Source: Salinirussus salinus (lineage in GTDB: Archaea > Halobacteriota > Halobacteria > Halobacteriales > Haloarculaceae). From it: a DNA stretch of 64,000 bases. Shown piece after piece: positions 26,010-35,272 of the stretch. Position numbers and translations under genes: made by a program. Each line of letters begins with the position of its first letter. Positions within the stretch are counted from its first letter, which is position 1. A model generated the notes under the pieces. The model was not told the origin of the DNA. It made no database searches and was given only the letters and a program-made list of their open reading frames with translations. Location: NCBI RefSeq assembly GCF_009831455.1, contig NZ_WOWO01000004.1:310001-374000 (forward strand). Direction: 5' to 3'.

Positions 26010-27695
26010 ATGACTGCAGACCAGTGGACCGACGCCTACTGCCTCCACGAAACGGAGTGGGCCGGGTACGAGCAGCTTTACACTGAGTTCGACTGGCGGG
26101 TTCCGGACCGCTTCAACATCGCCGCGTATACGACCGAACGGTGGCGCGGGAGCGACCGGCTCGCACTCGTTGCCGCCGAAGAAGGGGGGGCCGACCGACG
26201 GTACACGTTCGCTGACCTGGACCGGGCAGCCGATCAGTTAGCGAACGCCCTCGTCGCGGACGGTATCGAGCGCGGCGACCGGGTCGCGGTTACGGGGCGA
26301 CAGCACCCGGTCGTGGCGACCGCCCACCTCGCCGCCTGGAAATGCGGTGCGGTTACGGTTCCAGTGAGTCCGCTTCTGGGGACTGGGGGCCTGAGATATC
26401 GGCTCCAGGATTCCGGTGCGACGGCAGCCGTCTTCGGGTCGTCGCTACTCGAAACGCTGGACGACATTGATTCACCGTCACTATCACTCGACCCAGTATA
26501 CGCGGTGGATGGCGAATCCCCCCTCGACCGCTCGCGTGCTATCCAGCCGCTGCTTGATGAGGGGGCGGCTGCGTTCGAGACGGTCGATACCGCTGCAGAC
26601 GAGCCCGCGAGTGTGTTCTACACGAGCGGGTCGACTGGTGACCCGAAAGGTGTCGTCCTCCCGCACCGGACGCTGCTGGGCATACTGCCCTCCTATCTCA
26701 CGCTCAAGTGTGACCTCGAACTCTCCCCTGACGACCACTTCTGGACGGCCTCCGAGTGGTCCTGGATCGCGCTGTACTCTACTGTCTTTACGAGTTGGTT
26801 TTATGGAATGTCGGTACTGGCGTACGACCGGGGTGCCTTCGACGCCGACGAGGTCTGGCACTTCCTCGACCAGTACGGTGTGACGTCGCTCTCGGCGGCA
26901 CCGGCTGCGCTGCGCCGGCTCCGTGATGCACCGGCCGCTCGCTCGGTCGATAGTGTCCGCGTCGTGTTCAGCGGTGGGTCGCTGCTCCGGGAACCAACAG
27001 TCGAGTGGGCACGACAGAAGTTCGGACCCGTCTCCGTGCACGTCTCCTATGGCCTTACTGAAGCCGCGCTCGTCTCCGGCAACTGTGAAGCCCTCGGAAA
27101 GTCGTACCGGCCTGCCACGATCGGGGTCCCCCAACCTGGCCACGAACTCCGACTCGTCGACCCCGACACCGACGACCACGAAGCCGTCCCACGCGGCGAC
27201 GTGGGCGAGGTCGCGGTGCGTGCTGCGTCCGACCCGGTTTGCATGGACCGATACTGGCAGAAGCCGGGAGCGACGAACGAGGCGTTGCGAGACGGCTGGC
27301 TACTCACCAACGACCTGGGTCGCCGGACCGCTGAGGGGTACATCGAATACATCGGCCGGGCTGACGATGTCATCATCAGTTCCGGGTACCGGATCGGGCC
27401 AGCAGAGATCGAGCGGACGCTCGGGACGCACGATGCCGTCAAGGCCGCCGGAGTGGTCGGGATTCCGGACGAGGACCGGGGCGAAATCCCGAAGGCAGTG
27501 GTCGTGCTGGCCGATGCCTATGAGGCGAGCGAGAGGCTTGAGGAGGCGCTCCAGGACCACGTCAAGCAGGCACTTGCCCGTCACAAATACCCTCGCGATA
27601 TCGAATTCGCCGACGAACTTCCGCGAACCTCGACAGGAAAAGTTCAACGGGAGAAACTCGGGGACGGACCGCCGGATTCGTCCGATACTGCCTGA
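26010..27695 (+). CDS. AMP-dependent acyl-CoA synthetase
   Basis: A 561-residue adenylate-forming ligase with the layout of acetyl/medium-chain acyl-CoA synthetases. The P-loop is YTSGSTGDPKG, and VSYGLTEA is the A5 motif. The A7/hinge region reads LTNDLGRR then IGRADDVIISSGYRIGPAEIE, and the C-terminal Lys is in LPRTSTGKVQREKL. All key motifs are present. Its base composition is visibly less GC-rich than most neighbours. It probably acts with the crotonases and the MaoC protein on one acyl-CoA, but the acid is unknown. Confidence 0.9.
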   Translation: MTADQWTDAYCLHETEWAGYEQLYTEFDWRVPDRFNIAAYTTERWRGSDRLALVAAEEGGADRRYTFADLDRAADQLANALVADGIERGDRVAVTGRQHPVVATAHLAAWKCGAVTVPVSPLLGTGGLRYRLQDSGATAAVFGSSLLETLDDIDSPSLSLDPVYAVDGESPLDRSRAIQPLLDEGAAAFETVDTAADEPASVFYTSGSTGDPKGVVLPHRTLLGILPSYLTLKCDLELSPDDHFWTASEWSWIALYSTVFTSWFYGMSVLAYDRGAFDADEVWHFLDQYGVTSLSAAPAALRRLRDAPAARSVDSVRVVFSGGSLLREPTVEWARQKFGPVSVHVSYGLTEAALVSGNCEALGKSYRPATIGVPQPGHELRLVDPDTDDHEAVPRGDVGEVAVRAASDPVCMDRYWQKPGATNEALRDGWLLTNDLGRRTAEGYIEYIGRADDVIISSGYRIGPAEIERTLGTHDAVKAAGVVGIPDEDRGEIPKAVVVLADAYEASERLEEALQDHVKQALARHKYPRDIEFADELPRTSTGKVQREKLGDGPPDSSDTA

Positions 27696-27736
27696 GGACG
27701 CTACGGGTTTCCGCCAGTCGTCCCGGAGTACGACAC

Positions 27737-28747
27737 TCAGGAGGCGTCGCGGCTCGGGAGGACCGCAGTCGCCTCCCCCTCGACGACAGTCTCGCCCCGC
27801 TGGCTCAGGCCGTCGAGTTCGACGTCGACGGCAGCACCATCGTCCCGGTCCCGTTTGTCGACGACCGTGCCGCGGACTGTCAGGGTGTCTCCGGCCCAGA
27901 GCGGGGCCGTGAAGCGCGTTCCGAACCGGGAGACCCTGGACAGCCCCAGCCAGTCCGTGACCATGTGCTCGACGACGCCAGCGGTGAGCATCCCGTGGGC
28001 GAAGACGTCGGGGTAGCCGGCCTCGCGGACGAAGTCCCGGTCGTAGTGGATCCGGTCCAGGCCGTTGCTCGCGCCCGCGTACCTGACGAAATCCTTCAGG
28101 TCGAACGTCTCGACTACCTCCGGACCGGTGTCACCGACGGCGAGGTCCTCCGCGTATCTCGTGGTCCGGTACGCACCTGTGGCGGCGTCCGACACCGACG
28201 CCGCTGGGTCCTCTCCCTCCTCCTGGTTCCCGGGGGGCGTCGCCTCGATACCGCCGGGGGCTTCCAGGATGGTCTTTCGCTCCGTCGCGATGAGGCCTCC
28301 GTCCTGGTCGGTGTACTCCGTCTCCAGCACCAGCAGCGTCAGGGTTCCGTCGTCGATCGCTCGCTGGGAGACGTCGACGAGTGTCGTCGTCCCGTCGACC
28401 CTGTCGCCGACGTACAGCGGGCGTTCGATCTCGTACTCCTGGCCGCCGTGGACGCGGTATCGCAGGTCGAAGCCGATGTCGAACCCGAGCGGGAACCGGT
28501 CGGCACCCGTCTCGGTCTCGCCGGGGCCGTAGCGGGGGAACAGTGCCGTCCGGAGGAACGTGATGGGGGCTGGAACGCGTTCGAACCCCTGTGCTCTTGC
28601 CGCCTCCCGTGACCGGTACGCGGGATTGTCGTTTTTCAGCGCACGGGCGAACTCCTCGACTTTGCCGGCCTCGACAGTCAATCCCTCGACGGACCGTTTC
28701 GATTCGCCGACCATGGACCGGAGTTCCGCTATGGGGCGTGTTGGCAT
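27737..28747 (-). CDS. Double hot-dog MaoC-like (R)-hydratase
   Basis: A 336-residue fusion of two hot-dog domains. The N-terminal half (about 1-170) resembles the non-catalytic MaoC dehydratase N-domain (AYRSREAARAQGFERVPAP). The C-terminal half (about 200-330) carries the hydratase dyad Asp231 and His234 in GLDRIHYDRDF, followed by FAHGMLTAG. It likely hydrates or dehydrates a 2-enoyl-CoA. It is convergent with the CoA ligase and has a TATATAAA box at 28774-28781, about 30 bases upstream, supporting the start at 28747. Confidence 0.85.
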   Translation of the reverse strand: MPTRPIAELRSMVGESKRSVEGLTVEAGKVEEFARALKNDNPAYRSREAARAQGFERVPAPITFLRTALFPRYGPGETETGADRFPLGFDIGFDLRYRVHGGQEYEIERPLYVGDRVDGTTTLVDVSQRAIDDGTLTLLVLETEYTDQDGGLIATERKTILEAPGGIEATPPGNQEEGEDPAASVSDAATGAYRTTRYAEDLAVGDTGPEVVETFDLKDFVRYAGASNGLDRIHYDRDFVREAGYPDVFAHGMLTAGVVEHMVTDWLGLSRVSRFGTRFTAPLWAGDTLTVRGTVVDKRDRDDGAAVDVELDGLSQRGETVVEGEATAVLPSRDAS

Positions 28748-28773
28748 CCGTATCTGGTGGGGACAGGCGAGTG

Positions 28774-28781
28774 TATATAAA
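28774..28781 (-). promoter_or_regulatory. TATA box for the MaoC-like gene
   Basis: Minus-strand TTTATATA about 30 bases before the ATG at 28747. The 171-base spacer also holds a likely plus-strand TTAAG box near 28889 for the divergent racemase gene. Confidence 0.6.
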
Positions 28782-28918
28782 CCGTCCTCTTTGTGAAGGG
28801 CTCGCGGTCCGTGTGCCACTCCTGCACCGTTGAGCGAGCCCGACCAGAGCAAATCCTCGCGTGGTGGGGGAAACGGACCCACCGAACGGTTAAGCCGGTT
28901 CGATAGCAGGATGACAGC

Positions 28919-29635
28919 ATGTCACCGGAGCTCGATACGATCGGCGTGCTCGGCGGGATGGCCAGTGCATCTACTGTCGAGTACTACCGCCTCATCGACC
29001 AGTCGATCAACGACGAGCTCGGCGGCCACAACGACGGCGAGGTCCTGATACGGAGCGTCAACTTCGGGGAGATCGAGCGGTTCATCCGGAATCAGGAGTG
29101 GGAGACGGCCGGCGAGCGCCTCGCGGCGGCCGCACAGGAACTCGAAGCCGGCGGTGCAGACTTCATTGTCATGGCGACCAACACGATGCACAAGGTCGCC
29201 CCGGCGATAGCCGACGCGGTCACGATTCCGTTCGTCCACCTGGTCGACGTGACCGCCGATGCTATCACCGACGCCGGGCTCGAAACCGTCGGCCTCCTCG
29301 GCACGCAACCCACAATGGAGCAGCCCTTTTACCGTGACCGCCTCGCAGAACACGGGGTCGACGTGGTCGTTCCCGACCGGGCCGACCGGGAGACTGTCGA
29401 CGAGATCATTTTCGAGGAACTGACTCACGGGGAAACCAGTGAACGATCACGGCGGACCTATCTCCGGGTCGTCGACGACTTGGTCGAGGACGGAGCGGAG
29501 GGGCTTGTCCTCGGCTGCACCGAGATCGAATTGCTGATCGGCCAGGACGACCGACCGGCGCTCCCGATGTTCGACACGACGGCCCTCCACGTCGAACGGG
29601 CCGTCGAGCGGAGCCTCGGCTATCGTAGGTGTTGA
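28919..29635 (+). CDS. Aspartate/glutamate racemase family protein (YgeA-like)
   Basis: A 238-residue protein of the Asp/Glu/hydantoin racemase superfamily, close to TIGR00035 amino-acid racemases. It opens with TIGVLGGMAS. Classical enzymes use two cysteines; here the first position is Thr87 (MATNTMHK), while the second is Cys200 (GCTEIELLI). This Thr/Cys pair is the arrangement I recall for the broad-specificity E. coli enzyme YgeA. It sits beside the acyl-CoA genes, divergent from MaoC, so its natural substrate may differ from amino acids. Confidence 0.85.
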   Translation: MSPELDTIGVLGGMASASTVEYYRLIDQSINDELGGHNDGEVLIRSVNFGEIERFIRNQEWETAGERLAAAAQELEAGGADFIVMATNTMHKVAPAIADAVTIPFVHLVDVTADAITDAGLETVGLLGTQPTMEQPFYRDRLAEHGVDVVVPDRADRETVDEIIFEELTHGETSERSRRTYLRVVDDLVEDGAEGLVLGCTEIELLIGQDDRPALPMFDTTALHVERAVERSLGYRRC

Positions 29636-30035
29636 ACCGAGTCACACGTCGACCGCACCGCGGCCGTGCGGTCGGGTGCACAATGACTTTCAAGACCTCG
29701 ACAGGAACCTGACGATTCAAATCCGCGCGAACGACTGGTTGGCTCCAACGGAAGCCACCGCGTATCGCTCCAGTTGACGACGGCTCCCGGGCGCTGAAGC
29801 CGAACGTAATCCGCTGGAATCTTCTCGCTCACGCCGTTGTTCGCGAGAGTGCTCCTCCGCGGACAGTCACTGGCGTGTGGCGTCTCACCGTCAGATACCG
29901 CCGTGTTCGGCTGTGAGCGCTGTTGGTCCGAACGTCTACAGTACCATGACCCTCTGCACCCACCGGCTCGCATGTCCGCTGGACGATCATTCCTGCGCAC
30001 AAGATTTTAAGTCCGAAGGGCCGACCAACGCCGGC
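29636..30035. other. 400-base gap without a recognised gene
   Basis: I see no coding sequence with haloarchaeal composition here. A T-arm-like TTCAAAT word near 29716 does not extend into a foldable tRNA. The last 35 bases hold the TATA box of the pilus operon. Confidence 0.5.
30004..30010 (+). promoter_or_regulatory. TATA-like box of the pilus operon
   Basis: ATTTTAA centred about 29 bases before the ATPase ATG at 30036, typical of leaderless haloarchaeal genes. It is the only strong promoter signal before 36897. Confidence 0.55.
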
Positions 30036-32243
30036 ATGGCCGACGCGCGGCTGGAACTGGCAGAGGCACCGGCCGGGGGGTCGGGGGGTCGCGGGCTGGT
30101 CCCGTCGCCGCTCCCGCCCGACGACCCCGAGGCGTGGTACGCGCCGGACGTGCAGGCACAGTACGAGGTTCACCCCGGCGTCGTGGTCACCGTCACCGAG
30201 CGCGAGGCAGATTTCACCTACGACGTGCGCGAGCCCGTCCTCACCGCGGGCGACCGCGCAGCGGTCGAGCGCGTCGAAGCGCACTTCGCCGACGCCCACC
30301 TCGAACGCCCGCGAACCCGGGAAGGGGCTGTCGAGGTGATGAACGGGGGATTTGACCGGAAACACGGGCGCGTCATCGACCGGCTGGTCGACCGGTCGGC
30401 ACCCGCCCGCCGCCGCCTCGACTACCACGCCCTGGCCCGGATCGCCTGCCTCGGCGAGCTGACGCCGTACGCCCTCGACTCCAACATCGAGGTGGCCGAC
30501 ACCGACGACGGCCTGGTCGTCCACACCAGCGACTACGCGCCGGCGGTGACGGACCTCGAGGACCCCGAGTACATCGAGCGGTTCGCCAGCGAGCGGCTGG
30601 ACCGCCACACCGTCGCGTTCGAGGGGTTCGAGATACCGGTCGTCCTCTACCGCGAGAACCTGCTCGGTGCGGACCCGTTTACGACCAAGTACGCGGTCCA
30701 AGAGCCGGACCTGCTGCCCGGCGACGAGCAGCTCATCGCCGAGTGCAAGGAGCGGCTCTGGGAGGCCTCCGTCGACGGCGTCATCGAGGACGAGCGGGCG
30801 TTCGTCCGCGAGCGTGCGGAGGCGCTGCTCTCCCGGCGGCTGCGGAGCCGGAACACCCGCGCCTGGGTCGATGCCGCCCGCCACCGCCTGCGCTCGGCGC
30901 TCGCGGAGTACGACCTCGCAGTCCCGCCGGTCGACCGCCGGTACGCCGACGACCGCCTCTCCGACCTGGTCTACTACGTCCTCCGTGACTACGTCGGCTA
31001 CGGAAAACTCACCATCCCGGTCCGGGACCCGACCCTGGAGGACATCGAGGCCAACCGCGTCGGCGAGCGCGTGAAGGTCGTCCCGCGGACCGACACCGGC
31101 CACGACGAGCGGGTCCCTACCAACCTCGTCTTCGAGGAGGAGAGCGCATTCGTCAACGTCGTCACGCAACTCGCGGCTGCGGACGGCACGGAACTCAACG
31201 CCTCGACGCCCAGCGCGAAGGTGAACCTCAGCCCCGAGGGGGTCGAGGAGACGATCCGGTGTGCGGTGGGGCTCCCGACGGTCAGCGAGGGCGGCCCCCA
31301 CATCTCCATCCGCAAGCAGTCCGCGGACGCGCTCACGCCGGTCGACCTCGTCCGCTCGGACAGCCTGCCGACCGAATTGGTGGCGCTTCTGTGGCTGGTC
31401 TACGAACACCACGGGGTCGTCCTCTTCTCGGGCCCGACCGGGGTCGGGAAGACGACACTGATGAACGCCCACATGCCCTTCGTCCCGTTCCGGGACCGTC
31501 CGATCAGCATCGACGAGGGTTCCCGGGAGGTCCGCCTGCCCCACGAGACCGGCGTCTCGCTGACGACGCGGGACCACCAGGAGAGCTACAAGCGGGTGAC
31601 GATGGCCGACCTGATGACCCAGGCCAACTACCTGAACCCCGACGTGGAGATAATCGCCGAGGTCAACACCACCGAGAGCTTCGAGACGTTCGCGGAGTCG
31701 CTGAATACGGGCCACGGCCTGATCGGCACCACCCACGCAGAGGACGTCGAGTCGCTGGTCAACCGCGTCATCGAGCAGGGGCTGCCGCCGTACCTGCTGC
31801 GGGAGCTCGACCTGGTCGTCTTCCCGCGCCACGTCGACGGCGAACGGTACGTCGGGCAGGTGGTCGAGCTCCTGAGCGAGGGGGAGTTCCGCGACCTCGA
31901 CCGCGAGACCGGCTGTGGGTCGGTTCGCAAGAACGGCACGGCAGTCTACTGGAACACCGTCGCCGAGCGCACGGAGGGCGGCGAGTTCCGGTTTGGCTAC
32001 GACCACCCCGACCTGGGCGACGAAACGCGTGCGGTAGAACTACGCACCCTCCACCGCGTCGCGAACCTCACCGACCGGCCCGTGACGGCCGTCGAGGAGG
32101 AGTTCCACCGGAAACACCGGTACGTCGAGTACTTCGTCCGCCAGGGGATCGACGACTTCGAAGAGCTGTTCGACCTGCTCGCGGACCTGCGCACCGAGGA
32201 AGCGGCGACCGTCGAGCGGCTCCGCCGGCGGGACGATGAGTGA
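30036..32243 (+). CDS. Type II/IV secretion system ATPase (pilus assembly)
   Basis: A 735-residue hexameric ATPase of the TadA/GspE/PilB-like family that powers pilin extraction or secretion. Walker A is GPTGVGKT at 466-473. An Asp box (ISIDEGSREVRLP) and a Walker B-like segment (DVEIIAEVNTTESF) follow. A His box-like segment is GLIGTTHAED. The long N-terminus (about 1-260) is divergent. I chose ATG at 30036 because of the TATA box. The stop codon overlaps the next gene by 8 bases, showing translational coupling with the membrane platform gene. Confidence 0.92.
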   Translation: MADARLELAEAPAGGSGGRGLVPSPLPPDDPEAWYAPDVQAQYEVHPGVVVTVTEREADFTYDVREPVLTAGDRAAVERVEAHFADAHLERPRTREGAVEVMNGGFDRKHGRVIDRLVDRSAPARRRLDYHALARIACLGELTPYALDSNIEVADTDDGLVVHTSDYAPAVTDLEDPEYIERFASERLDRHTVAFEGFEIPVVLYRENLLGADPFTTKYAVQEPDLLPGDEQLIAECKERLWEASVDGVIEDERAFVRERAEALLSRRLRSRNTRAWVDAARHRLRSALAEYDLAVPPVDRRYADDRLSDLVYYVLRDYVGYGKLTIPVRDPTLEDIEANRVGERVKVVPRTDTGHDERVPTNLVFEEESAFVNVVTQLAAADGTELNASTPSAKVNLSPEGVEETIRCAVGLPTVSEGGPHISIRKQSADALTPVDLVRSDSLPTELVALLWLVYEHHGVVLFSGPTGVGKTTLMNAHMPFVPFRDRPISIDEGSREVRLPHETGVSLTTRDHQESYKRVTMADLMTQANYLNPDVEIIAEVNTTESFETFAESLNTGHGLIGTTHAEDVESLVNRVIEQGLPPYLLRELDLVVFPRHVDGERYVGQVVELLSEGEFRDLDRETGCGSVRKNGTAVYWNTVAERTEGGEFRFGYDHPDLGDETRAVELRTLHRVANLTDRPVTAVEEEFHRKHRYVEYFVRQGIDDFEELFDLLADLRTEEAATVERLRRRDDE

Positions 32244-34119
32244 CCGCGCGTTGAGCCGGGTGGACCGGGGGCTCTACGCCCTGTTCTCCCGGCACGCCGA
32301 CAGCGAGAGCCACGAGCGCGACCGGCGCCGCTACCGCGCGGCCGGGCTCTCGACCAGCTTCGACGTCTACATCGCCAGGGTCTACGGGCTGGCGTGGGCA
32401 CTCGGGCTGCTCACCGCGCTCGGGACCTTCGCCGGTGCCGTACTCGTCCCCTCCTCGGCCGTCAGTGCGATGTTTTCCTTCCTGGGGAGCGGCCTCCCGG
32501 TACTGAACCGACTCCCCCTTCCCTCCGTCCCGCGCGTCTACCCCGCCCTCGCGCTTGCAGTCCTGCTCGCCGCCCTGGTCCGGTGGCTCGTCGTCAGGAG
32601 CGGCGGCGTCTATCTGAGTCGGGTGGCTGCCGTCCGACGCGAGGAGATCGAGCGCACGCTCCCGGGCGCCGTCCGGTATCTCCGGGTTCTGGCCTCCGGG
32701 GACAGCGACCAGCGGGACATGCTCGCCCGGGTCGCCGACCAGGAGGCCTACGGCGCGACCGCCGGTTCCTTCCGTGCGGCGCTGAACAAGGCCGCCCTCA
32801 CGGGCAGTCTCGACGAGGGGCTGTCGATGGTCGCCCGCGAGACGCCCTCGCGGGACCTGCTCTCTCCGTTCCTGCTGAAGTTCCGCGAACACGCCGCCCA
32901 AGGGACCGACGCCCTGGAGAGCTACCTCAAGATGGAGGGACGGCTGCTCTCACAGCGCCAGGCTCGCGTCCACGAGCGTGCCAGCGGCTATCTCGAGCTG
33001 CTCGCCGAGCTGTTCGTCGTCCTCCTGATCTTCCCGGCGCTCGCAGTGTTGATCCTCACCGTCGCCAGCGCGCTCGCTCCCGGGCTCTCCGCCCCTATTT
33101 CGACTCCCTTCGGGACGGTCACCACCCGGGCGCTTCTGGTCTACGCCGCCGTGGGCTTCGTCCTCCTCGTCGGCGTCGGTGCGGCGTTCGCGGTCGCCTC
33201 GCTGCGCCCGACCGACCACTCGGTGCCGACCTACGACCGGCCCGAGACCGTCCGGGCGATGCTCGCGTCGACGCCGTCGAACCCGGCGAGCGCGGCAGTC
33301 ACACTCCTGCCCGTCGGCGTGGCCGTCGGCCTCGTCCTCTGGTGGCTGGGGTCGCCTCCAGTCAACGTCGCTCTGCTGTCCTACGCCGCCTACGGCCTGC
33401 CAGTCGGGGTGATTGCCGTCCGACGGGCCCGCCGGGACGACGCCAAGGACCGCGAGATCCGCGACTTCGTCCACGCGGTTTCGGGTCACGTCAGCCTCGG
33501 CCGCCCGTTCCCCGAGGCAGTCCGGCGGGTCGCCAGCGATGTGGACCTCGGGGCGCTCCAGCCGGATGTCGAGGACCTGGCGTTCAACCTCGGGCTGACG
33601 ACCGGCCCCGAGGACGCCAGCGACGTGCGGGCGAGTGCGCTTGACCGCTTCGTCGAGCGGGTCGGCACGCCGCTTGCCTCACAGACCGTCGGACTCGTTG
33701 TCGGCGCCTTGGAAGCCGGCAGCGACACCGAGGAGGTCTTCGAGACCCTGGAGACAGAAATCGGGCGACTCTACCACGAACGGAAGGAGCTCCGCTCGCG
33801 GTTGTTGGTCTACGTCGCCGTCGGGTGGACGACCGCCCTGCTGGTGGTCGGGATCGTCGTCGCGGTCAACGCCTCGGTACTCGACGGGTTCGCGCAGCTG
33901 TCGACAGTCGCGGACACGAACACGGGGATGGCCCTGGACCCGAACGCGGTCGACCCGGCCCGTGACCGCTGGCGCTTTTACCTGGTGGCGCAGGCGACCG
34001 TCCTCGCCTGCGGGTGGTTCGCCGGCACGGCCAGCCGCGGCCGGTACGAGGCACTGCTCCACTCCGGGGCGCTGGTCGTGTTGACCTACGTCGTCTTCAC
34101 CGGACTGGGGGTGGTCTGA
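32236..34119 (+). CDS. Type II secretion F-domain membrane platform (two T2SSF domains)
   Basis: A 627-residue inner membrane protein, homologous to TadC/ArlJ, that anchors the ATPase and pilins. It has two T2SSF domains, about residues 120-260 (ERTLPGAVRYLRVLASGD) and 395-540 (EIRDFVHAVSGHVSLG), each followed by transmembrane pairs, with about eight to nine helices in all. The N-terminus overlaps the ATPase stop, and the next gene begins directly after the stop codon (GTG at 34120), so the operon is compact. Confidence 0.9.
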   Translation: MSDRALSRVDRGLYALFSRHADSESHERDRRRYRAAGLSTSFDVYIARVYGLAWALGLLTALGTFAGAVLVPSSAVSAMFSFLGSGLPVLNRLPLPSVPRVYPALALAVLLAALVRWLVVRSGGVYLSRVAAVRREEIERTLPGAVRYLRVLASGDSDQRDMLARVADQEAYGATAGSFRAALNKAALTGSLDEGLSMVARETPSRDLLSPFLLKFREHAAQGTDALESYLKMEGRLLSQRQARVHERASGYLELLAELFVVLLIFPALAVLILTVASALAPGLSAPISTPFGTVTTRALLVYAAVGFVLLVGVGAAFAVASLRPTDHSVPTYDRPETVRAMLASTPSNPASAAVTLLPVGVAVGLVLWWLGSPPVNVALLSYAAYGLPVGVIAVRRARRDDAKDREIRDFVHAVSGHVSLGRPFPEAVRRVASDVDLGALQPDVEDLAFNLGLTTGPEDASDVRASALDRFVERVGTPLASQTVGLVVGALEAGSDTEEVFETLETEIGRLYHERKELRSRLLVYVAVGWTTALLVVGIVVAVNASVLDGFAQLSTVADTNTGMALDPNAVDPARDRWRFYLVAQATVLACGWFAGTASRGRYEALLHSGALVVLTYVVFTGLGVV

Positions 34120-34836
34120 GTGTCCGCCCGTGGACAGTCACACGTCGTCGGCGTCGCACTCATGCTCGGGCTGACCGTCGCGGCGCTGGGCGCGCTGACT
34201 GCCGGTGTCGGCACGGTGCTGGAGTCACAGGCTGCGGCCGCCGACGCGAACCGGGTCGCAAGCGACCTCGACGCCGCGCTCGACGAACGGGCACACGGCT
34301 ACCACAGCGGCCACGTCCGGTTCTCCGAGGGGTCGCTCTCGACGGTCGACCGAACGGTGCGCGTGGTCCGCAACGGGTCGGTCGTCGGCGAGGTCGACGC
34401 CGGCGGCCTCGTCTTCGAGTCCGGCGACCGCCGGGCCGCCTACGTCGCGGGGGCGGTCGTCCGCGGCCGCGGCGGAGGCGCCTGGCTCACCGAGGCCCCG
34501 TCGGTGACGGGCTCCGAGCGGAACGGCGTGGTCGTCGTCGGCGTCCCGCGGCTCGGGGCCGACGAGGTCGGTGTCGGCGGGACTGGCGGGACCGCGGTGA
34601 CACTGGAAACGAACGTCACCCACAGTCGGCTTGACCTCGGCCGCGGGGAGTTCGCTGTCGCTATCGAGACCGCAACGCCCGACGCGCTGGCGCGTCACTT
34701 CCGCGAGGAGAACGCGACGGTCTCCCGGCAGGACTTCGACGGCGACGGAACGCCGAGCGTCGTCGCGCGGTACCCGGGTCGCCGGCAGGGGTATCTCGTC
34801 GTCCACGACCTCGCGCTGGAGGTGGGCGATGGATAA
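34120..34836 (+). CDS. Pilin-like secreted protein 1 (GTG start)
   Basis: A 238-residue protein with a short charged start (SARGQSHVVG) and one hydrophobic helix (VALMLGLTVAALGALTAGVG). This is the class III signal/pilin-like layout, with a prepilin peptidase-type cut likely just after the charged residues. The remainder is a beta-rich acidic extracellular domain with no recognised family. It starts at GTG immediately after the platform gene stop, and its end overlaps the next gene by 8 bases. Confidence 0.75.
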   Translation: MSARGQSHVVGVALMLGLTVAALGALTAGVGTVLESQAAAADANRVASDLDAALDERAHGYHSGHVRFSEGSLSTVDRTVRVVRNGSVVGEVDAGGLVFESGDRRAAYVAGAVVRGRGGGAWLTEAPSVTGSERNGVVVVGVPRLGADEVGVGGTGGTAVTLETNVTHSRLDLGRGEFAVAIETATPDALARHFREENATVSRQDFDGDGTPSVVARYPGRRQGYLVVHDLALEVGDG

Positions 34837-35272
34837 CCGCGGGCTCAGTCCGGTCGTCGGCAAGACCCTCGCCGCGAGCCTCGCGGTGCTGTACGTCGCC
34901 GGGATGACCGCGCTCCTGCTGAACGGCCCGGTGCCGGCGGGCCGGACGGCCGCCGGCGGGGAACTCGGCGAGCGGGTGCTCGCGACGGCTGCCGGTCACA
35001 TCGAATCTTCTCTCCCCGACGGCGACCGCCGCGTCGACACCCGAACCGAGGTACCGATGCCCGCCACCATCCGGAACGCGGGGTACGCGCTCGAACTCCG
35101 CGCCGGTCGGCTCGTTCTCGACCACCCGGTAGACGCGCTCGACCGCGAGACGCGGCTGTCGCTGCCGGCGAACGTCACCGTCGCCGACGGCGACTGGGAG
35201 AGTACCGACCGGCTGGTGGTCCGCGTGACCGGGCCGCCCGACAACCGGACGCTGTGGCTGGAGGGCGACTGA
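34829..35272 (+). CDS. Pilin-like secreted protein 2
   Basis: A 147-residue protein starting MDNRGLSPVVGK, a classic haloarchaeal pilin N-terminus, followed by one transmembrane helix (LAASLAVLYVAGMTALLLN) and a beta-rich C-terminal domain. It overlaps the previous gene by 8 bases and the next by one base (TGATG), so translation is coupled. It is probably a minor pilin of the locus; the structural role is inferred. Confidence 0.7.
   Translation: MDNRGLSPVVGKTLAASLAVLYVAGMTALLLNGPVPAGRTAAGGELGERVLATAAGHIESSLPDGDRRVDTRTEVPMPATIRNAGYALELRAGRLVLDHPVDALDRETRLSLPANVTVADGDWESTDRLVVRVTGPPDNRTLWLEGD

Noticed and set aside
29700-29770. Possible tRNA in the gap before the pilus operon (TTCAAAT word).
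   Set aside because: The flanking bases do not form a T stem or acceptor stem, and no anticodon arm is present.
29620-30000. Minus-strand frame of 126 residues in the 400-base gap.
   Set aside because: It is basic and cysteine/arginine-rich, unlike the acidic proteome, and overlaps the racemase 3' end.
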